Source: Gilichinskyi gelida
GTDB lineage: Bacteria > Acidobacteriota > Thermoanaerobaculia > Gp7-AA8
Direction of reading: 5' to 3'
Assembly: GCA_038040385.1 (NCBI GenBank)
Contig: JBBPII010000004.1
Coordinates: 124,001-188,000, forward strand
DNA: 64,000 bases
In this document: positions 8,960 through 17,283 of the stretch, piece after piece
Layout of the letters: the number at the start of each line of letters is the position of its first letter
Position numbering within the stretch: the first letter of the stretch is position 1
Translations under genes and position numbers: made by a program
The notes under the pieces: model-generated
The model's database searches: none
Seen by the model: the letters and a program-made list of their open reading frames with translations, nothing else
What the model was told of the DNA's origin: nothing

Positions 8960-9931
8960 ATGAAGAAAACAGCCATCATCCTTGCGCTCGCGGCCAGCGC
9001 CGCCACCCTCAGCGCCGCCCAGCTCCTCGAAGCGATCGTCATCCGGGTCGGCGACCGCATCATCACCCGCACCCAGTACGCCAAGCGCCTGCACGATGCC
9101 TTCACCGAGGTCGAGCAGACCGTCCCGCCGGCCGACGTCGCGTCGCGCAAGGCGGATCTGCAGAAGAACATGACCGACGAGCTGATCGCCGAGCTCCTGA
9201 TCAAGGACCGCGCCGACCGGCTTAACCTCACCATCTCCGGCGAGGAGACCAAGGACGCCGTCGGCCGCCTCATGCAGCAGTACGGCATGAAGACCAACGA
9301 GGAGTTCGAGGAGTCGCTGCGGAAATCCGGCATGACGCGCGCCGACATGGAGGCCCGCCTCCGCGAGACGCTGCTGATGAACAAGGTCTTCGGGCGCGAG
9401 CTGCGCGGCCGCGAGGAGCTCACCGACAGGGAGCTGCGCGAACGCTACGACCGCGAGAAGGAGCACTATCGCCTTCCCGAGCGCGCCCACCTGCGCGAGA
9501 TCGTCATCCTTCGTCCGGGCACCGCGGCGGAGGTCGACGCGGCGCGGCAGCGCGCCAACGAGATCGCGCAGCGCGCGAAAACCGAGGACTTCGCCAACCT
9601 GGCCACGACCCTCTCCGAGTCGGGCACCAAGGCCAAGGGCGGCGACCTCGGCGACGTCGCGCGCGGCGAGCTCCTCCCCGACCTCGACAAAGCAGTCTTC
9701 AACTCCGCCGCCGGCACCGTCATCGGCCCCCTCGAGTCAAAGTCCGCGTGGCACATCCTGAAGGTCGAGACGCGCCTTCCGTCCGAAGTACCGGCGTTCG
9801 AGTCGGTGAAGAACCGCCTGCGCAAGGACGCCAGCGACGACGCCTGGCAGCGAGACTACAAGGCGTATATCGATCGCCTGCGCAAGGACGCCTTCATCCA
9901 GATCAACGAGGGGAACGTTCCGACGTCGTAA
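8960..9931 (+). CDS. SurA/PpiC-like periplasmic foldase
   Basis: 323 residues with a cleavable signal peptide (MKKTAIILALAASAATLSAAQ). A SurA-like N-terminal domain (about 25-150) is followed by a PpiC domain (about 172-270) containing AHLREIVILRPG and the conserved GGDLGDVARGELLP. The C-terminal helix SDDAWQRDYKAYIDRLRKDA matches the SurA plan, in which the last helix packs on the N-terminal domain. It is shorter than E. coli SurA and has one isomerase domain rather than two. It follows the lipoprotein foldase directly. Confidence 0.85.
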   Translation: MKKTAIILALAASAATLSAAQLLEAIVIRVGDRIITRTQYAKRLHDAFTEVEQTVPPADVASRKADLQKNMTDELIAELLIKDRADRLNLTISGEETKDAVGRLMQQYGMKTNEEFEESLRKSGMTRADMEARLRETLLMNKVFGRELRGREELTDRELRERYDREKEHYRLPERAHLREIVILRPGTAAEVDAARQRANEIAQRAKTEDFANLATTLSESGTKAKGGDLGDVARGELLPDLDKAVFNSAAGTVIGPLESKSAWHILKVETRLPSEVPAFESVKNRLRKDASDDAWQRDYKAYIDRLRKDAFIQINEGNVPTS

Positions 9932-9988
9932 CCACCGCTCGTAGAGAAACGCTGCCGCAGCGCAAGACGCTCATAAGCTACTTGCGCC

Positions 9989-10660
9989 ATGACTGACCTG
10001 ATCTGCGACATGCCCCTCGACGACCGCCCGCGCGAGCGCCTGCTCGCGCACGGCCCGCACGTTCTCTCCGACGCCGATCTGATCGGCATCCTCATCGGCT
10101 GCGGCACCTACGGCAAGAACGCGATGCAGCTCGCGCGCGAGCTGCTGGCCGGCGGCTTCGCGGCGCTGGCCACGCGCGAGCCGGCGCAGATGGCGCGCAC
10201 GCGCGGGATGGGAACGGCGAAAGCGGCGCGGGTGGCGGCCGCCTTCGAGATCGCGCGGCGCCTGGCCGCCCAGAAGCCGGTCAAGCGGCAGCAATTCGAC
10301 GTCGACCTCACCGGCGCCGGCCTGGTGCGCACCATGATGCGCCAACGCCAGGAACGTCTCGGCGCGTACTTCCTCGACTCGCGCGAGCACATCATCCGCC
10401 AGCGCGAGATCTTCGTCGGCACCGTCACCCACGCCTCGGTGTCCACCCGCGACATCCTCCGCGCCGCGGTCGAGGAGAACGCCGTGGCCATCGCGCTCTA
10501 CCACAACCACCCCTCCGGCGACCCGACACCGTCCGGGCCCGACATCGAGTTCACCCGCAGGCTGAGCGAAGGCCTCGCGCTCGCGGACATCGAGCTGGTC
10601 GAGCACCTGGTGATCGGCGCGCACCGCTTCTATTCGATGAAGAGGAAGGAGCTGTTCTGA
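9989..10660 (+). CDS. radC: RadC family JAB-domain protein
   Basis: 223 residues, the normal RadC size. The N-terminal helix-hairpin-helix region (about 25-95) is followed by an MPN/JAB domain with the metal site HNHPSGDPTPS (H172, H174 and a following D185). The name reflects an old link to repair; the biochemical role is unresolved, and family members often sit near mobile DNA. It is the last plus-strand gene before a convergent aminotransferase. Confidence 0.92.
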   Translation: MTDLICDMPLDDRPRERLLAHGPHVLSDADLIGILIGCGTYGKNAMQLARELLAGGFAALATREPAQMARTRGMGTAKAARVAAAFEIARRLAAQKPVKRQQFDVDLTGAGLVRTMMRQRQERLGAYFLDSREHIIRQREIFVGTVTHASVSTRDILRAAVEENAVAIALYHNHPSGDPTPSGPDIEFTRRLSEGLALADIELVEHLVIGAHRFYSMKRKELF

Positions 10661-10663
10661 CGG

Positions 10664-10753
10664 GGTTGCGGGGTCTCGCGGTATCGGCGGGGTGAAGGCG
10701 TGCAATCAGGCGTTTCGCACTGCGAGACCTCGCGACCGCGAGACCCCGCAACC
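10664..10753. terminator. Long inverted repeat between convergent genes
   Basis: Perfect 19-base arms, GGTTGCGGGGTCTCGCGGT (10664-10682) and its complement (10735-10753), enclose 52 bases. The element lies between the ends of radC and ilvE and could fold in transcripts from both strands. There is no T-run, so it is only a possible bidirectional terminator; it may equally be a dispersed palindromic repeat. Confidence 0.5.
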
Positions 10754-10761
10754 GCGACGTG

Positions 10762-11733
10762 TCACCGCGCCGCGAGCGCCGGCTTCCGCGCCTCGGCGGC
10801 GCGCTCGGCGTATACCGGCGTGAACCAGCCGAAGCGGTCGGGGATCTCGCCCGCGATGTAGGCGAAGAACTCTTTCTGGATCCGCTCGGTGACCGGGCCG
10901 CGGCGGCCGGTGCCGACCGGGATGCGGTCGATGCTGCGGACCGGCGTCACCTCGGCGGCCGTGCCGCTGAAGAACACTTCGTCGGCGACGTAGAGCATTT
11001 CGCGGGGGATGAGCGTCTCGGTTACTTCCAGCCCCAGCTCGCGCGCGATCTTCAGCACGCTGGCGCGGGTGATGCCGGCCAGGATCGACGCGCCGAGGGG
11101 CGGCGTCATGATGCGGCCGTCGCGGACGACGAAGACGTTCTCGCCCGAGCCTTCGCTGACGTACCCGTTGACGTCGAGCGCTATCCCTTCGGCGTATCCG
11201 TCGATCGCCGCTTCCTGACGGATCAGGATGGAGTTCATGTAGTTGCCGGTGGCCTTGGCCAGCGCGGGGAAAGTGTTCGGCGCCATGCGGTTCCAGGAGG
11301 AGACGCGGACGTCGACGCCGTTCTCGATGGCGTCGGCGCCGAGGTACTTGCCCCACACCCAGGCGGCGACCACGACGTCGACCGGGCAGGCGGCGGGGAA
11401 GACGCCGAGGGAGTGGAAGCCGCGGTAGACGATGGGGCGGAGGTAGCAGTCCTGGAACTCGTTGGCGGCGACGGTGTCGATGCAGGCGCGCTTGAACTCT
11501 TCAGGCGTGAAGGGGATGTCCATCCGGTAAATCTTGGCGCTGTCGAAGAGGCGGCGGGTGTGATCGTCGAGGCGAAAGATGGCGGGGCCCTGATTGCGCG
11601 TGTTGTAGCAGCGGATGCCTTCGAAGAGGCCGGATCCGTAGTGAATCGCGTGAGTCAGCACGTGAATCTTCGCGTCAGCGAAGTCGACGAGCCGTCCGTT
11701 CATCCAGATCTTTTTGACTTCTTCGAACGGCAT
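10762..11733 (-). CDS. ilvE: Branched-chain amino acid aminotransferase
   Basis: 323 residues of fold type IV PLP aminotransferase. Visible landmarks are HYGSGLFEGIR, YLRPIVYRGF, the PLP-binding lysine K160 in ALAKATGNYMNS, EGSGENVFVV and GTAAEVTPV. The enzyme swaps the amino group between glutamate and leucine, isoleucine or valine. Length and motifs fit IlvE rather than D-amino acid transferase or aminodeoxychorismate lyase. The start has a strong AGGAGG site about nine bases upstream and a good promoter 70 bases further up. It appears to be a single-gene unit. Confidence 0.93.
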   Translation of the reverse strand: MPFEEVKKIWMNGRLVDFADAKIHVLTHAIHYGSGLFEGIRCYNTRNQGPAIFRLDDHTRRLFDSAKIYRMDIPFTPEEFKRACIDTVAANEFQDCYLRPIVYRGFHSLGVFPAACPVDVVVAAWVWGKYLGADAIENGVDVRVSSWNRMAPNTFPALAKATGNYMNSILIRQEAAIDGYAEGIALDVNGYVSEGSGENVFVVRDGRIMTPPLGASILAGITRASVLKIARELGLEVTETLIPREMLYVADEVFFSGTAAEVTPVRSIDRIPVGTGRRGPVTERIQKEFFAYIAGEIPDRFGWFTPVYAERAAEARKPALAAR

Positions 11734-11803
11734 TGGGGGGGCCTCCTGGTTCGGGATTGCTGCTCTGGACGGGCACCTTCGAGCCGGAGCTGAGGATGGC
11801 TGG

Positions 11804-11833
11804 AGTATAGGGGTCCGCTGCTGCCGAGGTCAA
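11804..11833 (-). promoter_or_regulatory. Sigma-70 type promoter for ilvE
   Basis: On the minus strand TTGACC (11833-11828) and TATACT (11809-11804) are spaced by 18 bases, giving a leader of roughly 65 bases ahead of the ilvE start. I see no leader peptide in it. Confidence 0.6.
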
Positions 11834-11854
11834 TGCGACAAACCTGCCACGACG

Positions 11855-11938
11855 TTGGCTGTTGGCCGTTGGCCGTTGACCGTGCAGCATGGCGAGTTCG
11901 CGGGTCGGCCAACGGTCAACGGCCATCGGCGAACAACT
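11855..11938. repeat. GTTGGCCGTTGGCC-type repeat with inverted arms
   Basis: Tandem GTTGGC(C/T) units run into GTTGACCGT, and an inverted copy ACGGTCAACGGC follows about 35 bases later. The element occupies the upstream region of the SDR gene, between it and the divergent ilvE promoter. Confidence 0.6.
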
Positions 11939-11958
11939 GTGATATTGCTCGCCACCGC

Positions 11959-12744
11959 ATGTCTTCGCTGCGCGGAAAAACGGTCCTCATCACCGGTGCG
12001 TCGTCCGGAATCGGGCACGCGGCGGCGCTCGAATTCGCCCGCCGCGGCGCGAACCTGGTGATCGGCGCGCGGCGCGGCGAGCTGCTCGACGCCGTCGCCG
12101 CCGAGTGCCGCGCCCTCGGCGTGGAGTGCACGCCGGTCGTCGCCGACGTCACCCGTCGCGACGACTGCCGGAAACTCATCGCCGCCGCGCCGCGTATCGA
12201 CATCCTGGTGAACAACGCCGGCTTCGCCATCTTCGACGCCATCGAGTCCGCGCGCCCCGACGACCTCGAGGCGATGATGCAAACCAACTTCTTCGGCGCG
12301 GTGTGGTGCACGCAGGCGGCGCTGCCGCAGATGCTCGATCGCCGCGGCGGCACCATCGTCAACGTGGCCTCGATCGCCGGGCTGATGGGCTACGCGCGGA
12401 TGGGCGGTTATTGTGCAACGAAATTCGCGATGGTCGGCTTCAGCGAGGCCTTGCGCGACGAGGTGATCGGTCGCGGCGTGCGCGTGGCCATGGTCTGCCC
12501 CGGAACGACCGACACGCATTTCTTCGTCAAGGCCGAGCGCGGCAAGATGCCCGGCGCCTCGCGGCTGATCCTGGCGGTGAAGCCGGAGCGCGTCGCGCGC
12601 GCCGTGGCCGATGCGGCCGAGGATGGGAGGTTCCGGCGCATCATCCCCTGGACCGCCGCGGCATTCACGAAGCTCAAGGAGCTGATGCCGGTCTTCGCGC
12701 ACGCCTTCTTCCGTCGGGCGTCGTCGATGCTGGAGAAGCGCTGA
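11959..12744 (+). CDS. Short-chain dehydrogenase/reductase
   Basis: 261 residues of classical SDR. The NAD(P)-binding TGASSGIG is at 13-20, NNAG follows near 90, and the catalytic Y151-x-x-x-K155 lies in GGYCATKFAM. The C-terminal stretch MPVFAHAFFRRASSMLEKR is basic and hydrophobic, as in SDRs that associate with membranes. Substrate unknown. The frame is open further upstream, but that part only reads through the repeat, so the ATG directly before SSLRGKTVLITG is chosen. The stop overlaps the rhomboid start (TGATG), so the two are translationally coupled. Confidence 0.88.
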   Translation: MSSLRGKTVLITGASSGIGHAAALEFARRGANLVIGARRGELLDAVAAECRALGVECTPVVADVTRRDDCRKLIAAAPRIDILVNNAGFAIFDAIESARPDDLEAMMQTNFFGAVWCTQAALPQMLDRRGGTIVNVASIAGLMGYARMGGYCATKFAMVGFSEALRDEVIGRGVRVAMVCPGTTDTHFFVKAERGKMPGASRLILAVKPERVARAVADAAEDGRFRRIIPWTAAAFTKLKELMPVFAHAFFRRASSMLEKR

Positions 12745-13364
12745 TGCGGAAGAAGGCGCCGGTGACCATCTCGATCCTCGCGGTCATCGCCGCGGTGTTC
12801 GCGTTCGAGGTGTTCACCAGCGCGTTTGACAGCGACGATCTGATGGTGCGGATGGGCGCCATCGTGCCGCATCTCATCGAGCGCGGCGAGTACTGGCGCC
12901 TCATCACCAGCATGTTCCTGCACGGCGGCTGGCTTCACTGGTTCGCGAACTCCTGGGCCATCTACCAGCTCGGAATGCTCTACGAAGTGCTGTTTGGCTC
13001 GAAGCGCTTCGCGTTGATCTACTTCGCCAGCGGGATCGTGGCCGGCATCGCCAGCTCGCTCCATTTGGAGACAGGCCTCGCCGTCGGAGCCAGCGGTGCG
13101 GTCTTCGGCATCCTCGGCGCGTTCGTCTTCTCGCTGCTGCGCTCGCCGCAATACCGGCACCAGCCGTGGACGAAGAGCCTCATCGGCCAGCTCGTCTTCT
13201 GGATCGCCGTGAACCTCTACATCGGCTACAAACTGCCGTTCATCGACAACGTCGCGCACGTCGGCGGCCTGATCGCCGGCCTGGCGCTCGGATTCCTTCC
13301 CCACCGCGTTCCCCCGCCCCCACCCGGCAGCTCGGTGATCGAGGTGCAGCCATACGAGGGATGA
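12744..13364 (+). CDS. Rhomboid family intramembrane serine protease
   Basis: 206 residues, six predicted membrane helices. The dyad is present: serine S117 in GASGAVFG and histidine H172 in NVAHVGGL. The HGGWLHWFANSWAIYQLG segment supplies the histidine and asparagine of the oxyanion region. The start overlaps the SDR stop. It cleaves membrane proteins within or near the bilayer; no substrate can be inferred here. A family A palindrome follows the stop directly. Confidence 0.9.
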   Translation: MRKKAPVTISILAVIAAVFAFEVFTSAFDSDDLMVRMGAIVPHLIERGEYWRLITSMFLHGGWLHWFANSWAIYQLGMLYEVLFGSKRFALIYFASGIVAGIASSLHLETGLAVGASGAVFGILGAFVFSLLRSPQYRHQPWTKSLIGQLVFWIAVNLYIGYKLPFIDNVAHVGGLIAGLALGFLPHRVPPPPPGSSVIEVQPYEG

Positions 13365-13368
13365 GCGC

Positions 13369-13471
13369 CCTCATCCGCCCTTCGGGCACCTTCTCCCGCT
13401 CACGCGGGAGAAGGGCAGCCTGGCCCCTCTCCCGCTTGCGGGAGAGGGTGGCGCGAAGCGCCGGGTGAGGG
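13369..13471. repeat. Palindromic repeat, family A, intergenic
   Basis: Same architecture as the copy in the transglycosylase gene: CCCTCATCCG... / ...CCGGGTGAGGG outside and two CTCCCGC / GCGGGAG hairpins inside. It fills the space between two convergent genes and touches the stop codon of the downstream methyltransferase. Confidence 0.85.
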
Positions 13472-14566
13472 TCACGCCTTCCGCAGAACCAGCCGCAGAT
13501 CCTGCCCCCCGAACAGCCGCTCGTTGAGCGCGTCGACGAGCGCGCGCACCGACGGCGCGTCGTCCTCCGTCGCCGTCAGCCGATTGCCTTCCGGGAACGG
13601 GTGGATGGCGCGCACCTCCTCCACGTCGAAGCCGTGCTCGCGGCCGAGGAGGATGAGGGCGGCGGGGTGGCGGGGGGCGAGGTGGGTGGGATCGCGCCAG
13701 AAGTCGGAGGCGCTGACGGCGATCGATTCGGCGTTGGGCGTCTCGATCATCAGCAGGCCGCCGGGGCGCAGCACGCGGGACGCCTCGCGAAATAGTACGA
13801 AAAGTACTAATGGCGGAACGTGCTCCACGACGTGCAGCGCGGCGATGGCGCCGATGGAGCCGTCGTCGATGGCGTTGAAGCACTCCGGCACGCCGGCCAG
13901 CGTGGCGGATAGGCCGCGGGCGCGGAGGTCGGCGATGGAGCGCTCGTTGGTGTCGAAGCCGTGCGCGTCGATGCCGGCAGCGCGGCAGAGATCGAGCAGC
14001 TCGCCGCGCCCGCAGCCGACGTCCAGCAGCGGCTGGTGGTCGCGCGCCAGCGCCGCGTAGTGCGCGACGTCGACGTCGCCGCGCAGCGCGTCCTCCAGCC
14101 TCCGGTAGACGAAGTCCTCGGAGCGCGGCGGTCCGCCGGCACTCTGGACCACGGGGTTGGTGACATCGCGCACCCGCACCGCGACGGTCTCGATCTTCTG
14201 ATCCAACGCGGCGATCAGCGAGTCGTTCCGCTTCGCCGCCACCGGGATCAGCTCGCGGATGCGCGCCACCTCGGCGGCCAGCGCCTCGTCGGCCTGCCGC
14301 ACGTCGAGCTGCACTGCGGCGAGGTCGCGCTTGAGATCGTCGCGCACCCCTTCGATGTCGCGGCGGAGATCGGCGATCAGATCGAGCAGCGCGACGTTGA
14401 AGTTCCGCTGCCGCTCGCTCTCCGCCTCCGCCGCACGATTGACCAGGCGGCGGAAGAAGCGGAGGAAGAAGTCCCACTTCGACGGCCGCGGACGAAACCG
14501 GCGGTCCTCCTGCCAGACATCACGCCAGGCATCGGGACCGCCGGGAGGGCCGTCGATGAACTGCAT
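13472..14566 (-). CDS. SAM-dependent methyltransferase with N-terminal coiled coil
   Basis: 364 residues. Residues of about 35-140 are charged and heptad-like (probable coiled coil), and about 175-330 form a class I methyltransferase domain: LLDVGCGRGE (near 180-190), ALHVVEHV and LRPGGLLMIETPN. This plan is common among methyltransferases encoded with polysaccharide genes, where they cap or modify glycans, but that link is only an inference here. The ATG at 14566 is chosen; the longer open frame upstream overlaps rplI in a second frame. Confidence 0.8.
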   Translation of the reverse strand: MQFIDGPPGGPDAWRDVWQEDRRFRPRPSKWDFFLRFFRRLVNRAAEAESERQRNFNVALLDLIADLRRDIEGVRDDLKRDLAAVQLDVRQADEALAAEVARIRELIPVAAKRNDSLIAALDQKIETVAVRVRDVTNPVVQSAGGPPRSEDFVYRRLEDALRGDVDVAHYAALARDHQPLLDVGCGRGELLDLCRAAGIDAHGFDTNERSIADLRARGLSATLAGVPECFNAIDDGSIGAIAALHVVEHVPPLVLFVLFREASRVLRPGGLLMIETPNAESIAVSASDFWRDPTHLAPRHPAALILLGREHGFDVEEVRAIHPFPEGNRLTATEDDAPSVRALVDALNERLFGGQDLRLVLRKA

Positions 14567-14580
14567 GGGGCGAGGATAAC

Positions 14581-15090
14581 CTACACCTGCTCGGCCTCCG
14601 CTTCGACCGGCGCCGCCTTCGGCGCTGGCTCCACGATCTTTTCCACGCCGATGGGCACGACCTCGACCTGGATGTGGGCGGCGACGTCCTTGTGCAGCTT
14701 CACTTCCACGTCGTGCACGCCGAGGGTCTTGATCGGATGTCCGAGCTCGATGCGGCGCTTGTCGACCTCGATCCCCTTCGCGTGCAACGCGTCGGCGATC
14801 TCGTTCGCGGTGACCGAGCCGAAGAGCTGCCCGTGCTCGCCGACGCGCTTGGTGACGGTGATCTTCACACCCTTGACGCTGTCGGCGGCTTTCTGCGCAA
14901 CGTCGCGCTCCTGATTGGCGAGCAGCGCCCACTTCTTCCGCTCCTGTTCGACCGCTTTCAGGTTGCCGCGGGTGGCTTCACGCGCCAGTTTCTTGGGGAT
15001 GAGGAAGTTGCGCGCATAGCCGTCCTTGACGGAGACGACGTCGCCGCGAGAGCCGAGGCCGCGCATCTCTTCAATGAGAATGACTTTCAT
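14581..15090 (-). CDS. rplI: Ribosomal protein bL9
   Basis: 169 residues. The N-terminal domain starts MKVILIEEMRGLGSRGDVVSVKDGYARNFLIP, the classic bL9 signature, followed by the long connecting helix and the C-terminal 23S rRNA-binding domain (GSVTANEIADAL). An acidic alanine/proline/glutamate tail of about 18 residues extends beyond the usual end. Its start lies within the end of the DUF2232 gene, so it is the last gene of the rpsF-rpsR-DUF2232-rplI operon. Confidence 0.97.
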   Translation of the reverse strand: MKVILIEEMRGLGSRGDVVSVKDGYARNFLIPKKLAREATRGNLKAVEQERKKWALLANQERDVAQKAADSVKGVKITVTKRVGEHGQLFGSVTANEIADALHAKGIEVDKRRIELGHPIKTLGVHDVEVKLHKDVAAHIQVEVVPIGVEKIVEPAPKAAPVEAEAEQV

Positions 15091-16120
15091 CTGAGTGATC
15101 CTTTCGATTGAAGTGTCGAAAATCGAAAAACGAGTCGAAGAGTCCCGCGATGCTGAGCAGCAGCGGCGCGATGCCGCCCATGAGCGTCAGCAGGGCGAGG
15201 GTGCCGTAGGCCAGCAGCGTTCCGATGATGCCCGCCCCCGCCGCGACCATGAACGACCGGAAGATCGCCAGCCCCTGCATGAGGTAGAGGAACGCGACCA
15301 CCACCAGAACGTTCGCCCCCACGCGCTGCGCCAGGCCGGAGGCCAGCGGCGAGAGGCCGCCGAGCACGAAGGCGAACAGCACCCACTCCGGCAGAGCCAG
15401 ATTGCGGAACAGATACGGCGTGGGCGTCGGCAGCCCGCGCCGGGCCACGAATTGCCGCCACGCCGGCAGCCGGCCGAGCATCACCAGGCTGAAGGCGAAG
15501 ACGATCGCGGCGTAAATGAGCAGAACCGCCGGCTGCACGAAGATGACGAAGTTCATCACCTTCCGGAGGAGGCGGACGGTGTCCGCCGGGATCCCTGCCT
15601 TCGTGTATGCAGCGAGAAGCTGCGTGGCCATCTCGCGGGCGACGGCGGTGTGCGCCGCGAACGGCGAGAACGACGCCGCCAATTGCATCAGGACTTCGGT
15701 GGCCAGCATGCCGCCGACGCCCAGAAGCAGCGCGAACGCCAGCACCCGGCCGAAGCGCTCCGCGCGCTCCACCATCGGAAGCGCGAGCAGCGACGGCAGG
15801 CCGACCACGAACACCAGCCCGAGCAGGGCGGCGATGGTGCTCCTGGCCTCCGCGGCCGCCGTCTGCGGCGCCATCGCCCCCGGCATCAGCATGAGCAGCG
15901 CGAGCGCCGCCGCGGCCGGCAGGACGATCCACGCCGCGCGCCGCCCGTTGCGGATCGCGCAATGGAACAGCGCCGCCGGCAGAAACACCAGCAGCGGCGT
16001 GACCAGCATCAAAGCCGCCAGAATCACGTAGCCCGCCGTGCTGCGAGCGCGTTTGCCCGCCGACCGGATGGGTGCTGCCATCGGTTCGGCCTGTATGGAC
16101 GTTTCGGTCAAGAAAGCCAC
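15071..16120 (-). CDS. DUF2232/YybS-like membrane protein
   Basis: Up to 349 residues, eight or nine hydrophobic helices and a histidine-rich C-terminus. DUF2232 proteins are commonly found in this operon between rpsR and rplI; their role is unknown. Two starts are possible: the GTG four bases after the rpsR stop, whose AGGAA is too close to be ideal, or an ATG 13 codons later at 16081 without a visible ribosome site. Coupling to rpsR favours the first. The 3' end overlaps rplI by 20 bases. Confidence 0.8.
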   Translation of the reverse strand: MAFLTETSIQAEPMAAPIRSAGKRARSTAGYVILAALMLVTPLLVFLPAALFHCAIRNGRRAAWIVLPAAAALALLMLMPGAMAPQTAAAEARSTIAALLGLVFVVGLPSLLALPMVERAERFGRVLAFALLLGVGGMLATEVLMQLAASFSPFAAHTAVAREMATQLLAAYTKAGIPADTVRLLRKVMNFVIFVQPAVLLIYAAIVFAFSLVMLGRLPAWRQFVARRGLPTPTPYLFRNLALPEWVLFAFVLGGLSPLASGLAQRVGANVLVVVAFLYLMQGLAIFRSFMVAAGAGIIGTLLAYGTLALLTLMGGIAPLLLSIAGLFDSFFDFRHFNRKDHSDESHSH

Positions 16121-16124
16121 TTCC

Positions 16125-16415
16125 TCAGTCAGTGGCGAACGGCAGCAGCGCGGCGATGCGCGCCCGCTTGATGGCGTTCTGCAGCTTCCGCTGGTGCAGC
16201 GCGCAGGTGCCGGAGATGCGGCGCGGAAGGATCTTGCCGCGCTCCGGGATGAACTGCTGCAGCATCTTCACGTCTTTGTAGTCGATGTATTCGAGCTTCT
16301 CGACGCAGAACTTGCAGACGCGCTTGCGGCGATAGAAGAACTTCTTCTTGCCGCCCTGCTGTCCGCCCGCTCCGCGCGGTCCGTCCGTACGCGGTCCTCT
16401 GGATTGCATTGCCAT
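16125..16415 (-). CDS. rpsR: Ribosomal protein bS18
   Basis: 96 residues with the family core RVCKFC...IDYKDVKMLQQFIPERGKILPRRISGTCALHQRKLQNAIKRARIAALLPF. The cysteines CxxC plus C...H make a zinc-binding (C+) version. The N-terminal 25 residues are a glycine/arginine-rich extension. It binds bS6 on the 30S platform and follows rpsF by 15 bases. The single-strand binding protein gene that often separates the two is absent. Confidence 0.97.
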   Translation of the reverse strand: MAMQSRGPRTDGPRGAGGQQGGKKKFFYRRKRVCKFCVEKLEYIDYKDVKMLQQFIPERGKILPRRISGTCALHQRKLQNAIKRARIAALLPFATD

Positions 16416-16430
16416 GTCGATGTCCTCCTC

Positions 16431-16871
16431 TTATTCGGCCGGCGCGGCCGGCACGGCCGGCGCGGTCGGCGCGGTCTCCCGCGGCGCAGGCGGTTCGCTC
16501 GGCGCCTCGGCCGGCGTGAACGCCGGAGCCGGACGGACGCGCTCCTTCTTCGGATTGCGCTTGGCGAGTTTCTCGGCCCGCTTGTGATCGAGATCCGTGC
16601 GCACGATCATGTGCCGCAGGACGCGGTCAGAGTTCTTCATCCGCCGATCGAGCTCGGCCAGCGAGCCGTCGCTCTCGTAGACGAAGAGGTGGTAGACACC
16701 TTCGTTGAACTTCTGGATGGGGTATGCGAGACGGCGGCGGCCCCACGCCTCTTCGTGCGAGAGTTTCGCACCGGTGGCCTCGCCGATCTTCTTGAACTCG
16801 GCGACCAACGCGGTCGCCTCTTCCTCCGGTACTTGCGGAGAAAGGATGAACAGGACTTCGTACGTCCTCAT
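16431..16871 (-). CDS. rpsF: Ribosomal protein bS6
   Basis: 146 residues: the roughly 100-residue bS6 fold (MRTYEVLFILSPQ, RRLAYPIQKFNEGVYHLF, LRHMIVRTD) and a 45-residue alanine/proline-rich tail, longer than usual. A strong AGGAGG lies five bases before the ATG. It heads the ribosomal operon; a hairpin in its leader may serve as the bS6:bS18 feedback site. Confidence 0.97.
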   Translation of the reverse strand: MRTYEVLFILSPQVPEEEATALVAEFKKIGEATGAKLSHEEAWGRRRLAYPIQKFNEGVYHLFVYESDGSLAELDRRMKNSDRVLRHMIVRTDLDHKRAEKLAKRNPKKERVRPAPAFTPAEAPSEPPAPRETAPTAPAVPAAPAE

Positions 16872-16893
16872 AAATCCTCCTTCTGGCCTAGCG

Positions 16894-16915
16894 GAGCCTC
16901 GACGCGGCGAGGCTC
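16894..16915 (-). promoter_or_regulatory. Hairpin in the rpsF leader, possible bS6:bS18 binding site
   Basis: On the minus strand GAGCCTCG and CGAGGCTC (perfect 8-base arms) enclose the loop CCGCGT, about 23 bases before the rpsF start. In many bacteria the bS6:bS18 complex represses this operon by binding an rpsF leader structure with an exposed CCG. The loop here has CCG, but the full consensus was not checked. A weak promoter candidate (TTGCCC, 17 bases, TAGACT) lies further upstream. Confidence 0.35.
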
Positions 16916-17016
16916 AAGGAGCTGGACAGATTGTCAAAAGAATGTGTCCGGCCACGCGGACGGAGCCGGGGAGTCTATGCAAATGGCTGAGCCGGGGCAA
17001 TTATTTCAGTGCCCCG

Positions 17017-17226
17017 TCACGGCAGCTTCAGGGTATCCGCCGATCCGTCCGGATAGCCGATACCGGCGATCACGCTGGCCTCATCGTAGATGAGCGTGAT
17101 GCGGGTGCCGTCCGGCTGCAGGACGATCTCCTGATGCTTGCCGATGCGCGTCTCGCCGGCGACCTTTACGCCGCCGCCCGCCGTGAGCGGCAAAAAAACG
17201 ACTAACAGAAGCAATGAACGACGCAT
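17017..17226 (-). CDS. Small exported protein, unknown function
   Basis: 69 residues starting MRRSLLLLVVFLPLTAGGG, a clear signal-peptide shape, followed by about 50 residues ending in GYPDGSADTLKLP. No family is recognised. No ribosome site is seen. It lies upstream of rpsF on the same strand, with about 145 bases between, and diverges from the HEAT-repeat gene. It is short enough that chance remains possible. Confidence 0.45.
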   Translation of the reverse strand: MRRSLLLLVVFLPLTAGGGVKVAGETRIGKHQEIVLQPDGTRITLIYDEASVIAGIGYPDGSADTLKLP

Positions 17227-17283
17227 GCGTCAAAGGTTAATTACGGATGTGATAAAAGTCGCGTCGTCCCCGTAACAAATCGC

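Noticed and set aside
7913..9490. A 525-codon minus-strand frame across the two foldase genes
   Set aside because: Both foldase genes have signals, motifs and good spacing on the plus strand; the minus frame has none.
12105..13364. A single 419-codon frame covering SDR and rhomboid
   Set aside because: Its first two thirds read the SDR gene out of frame; only the part from 12744 is rhomboid, and the SDR is coded in another frame.
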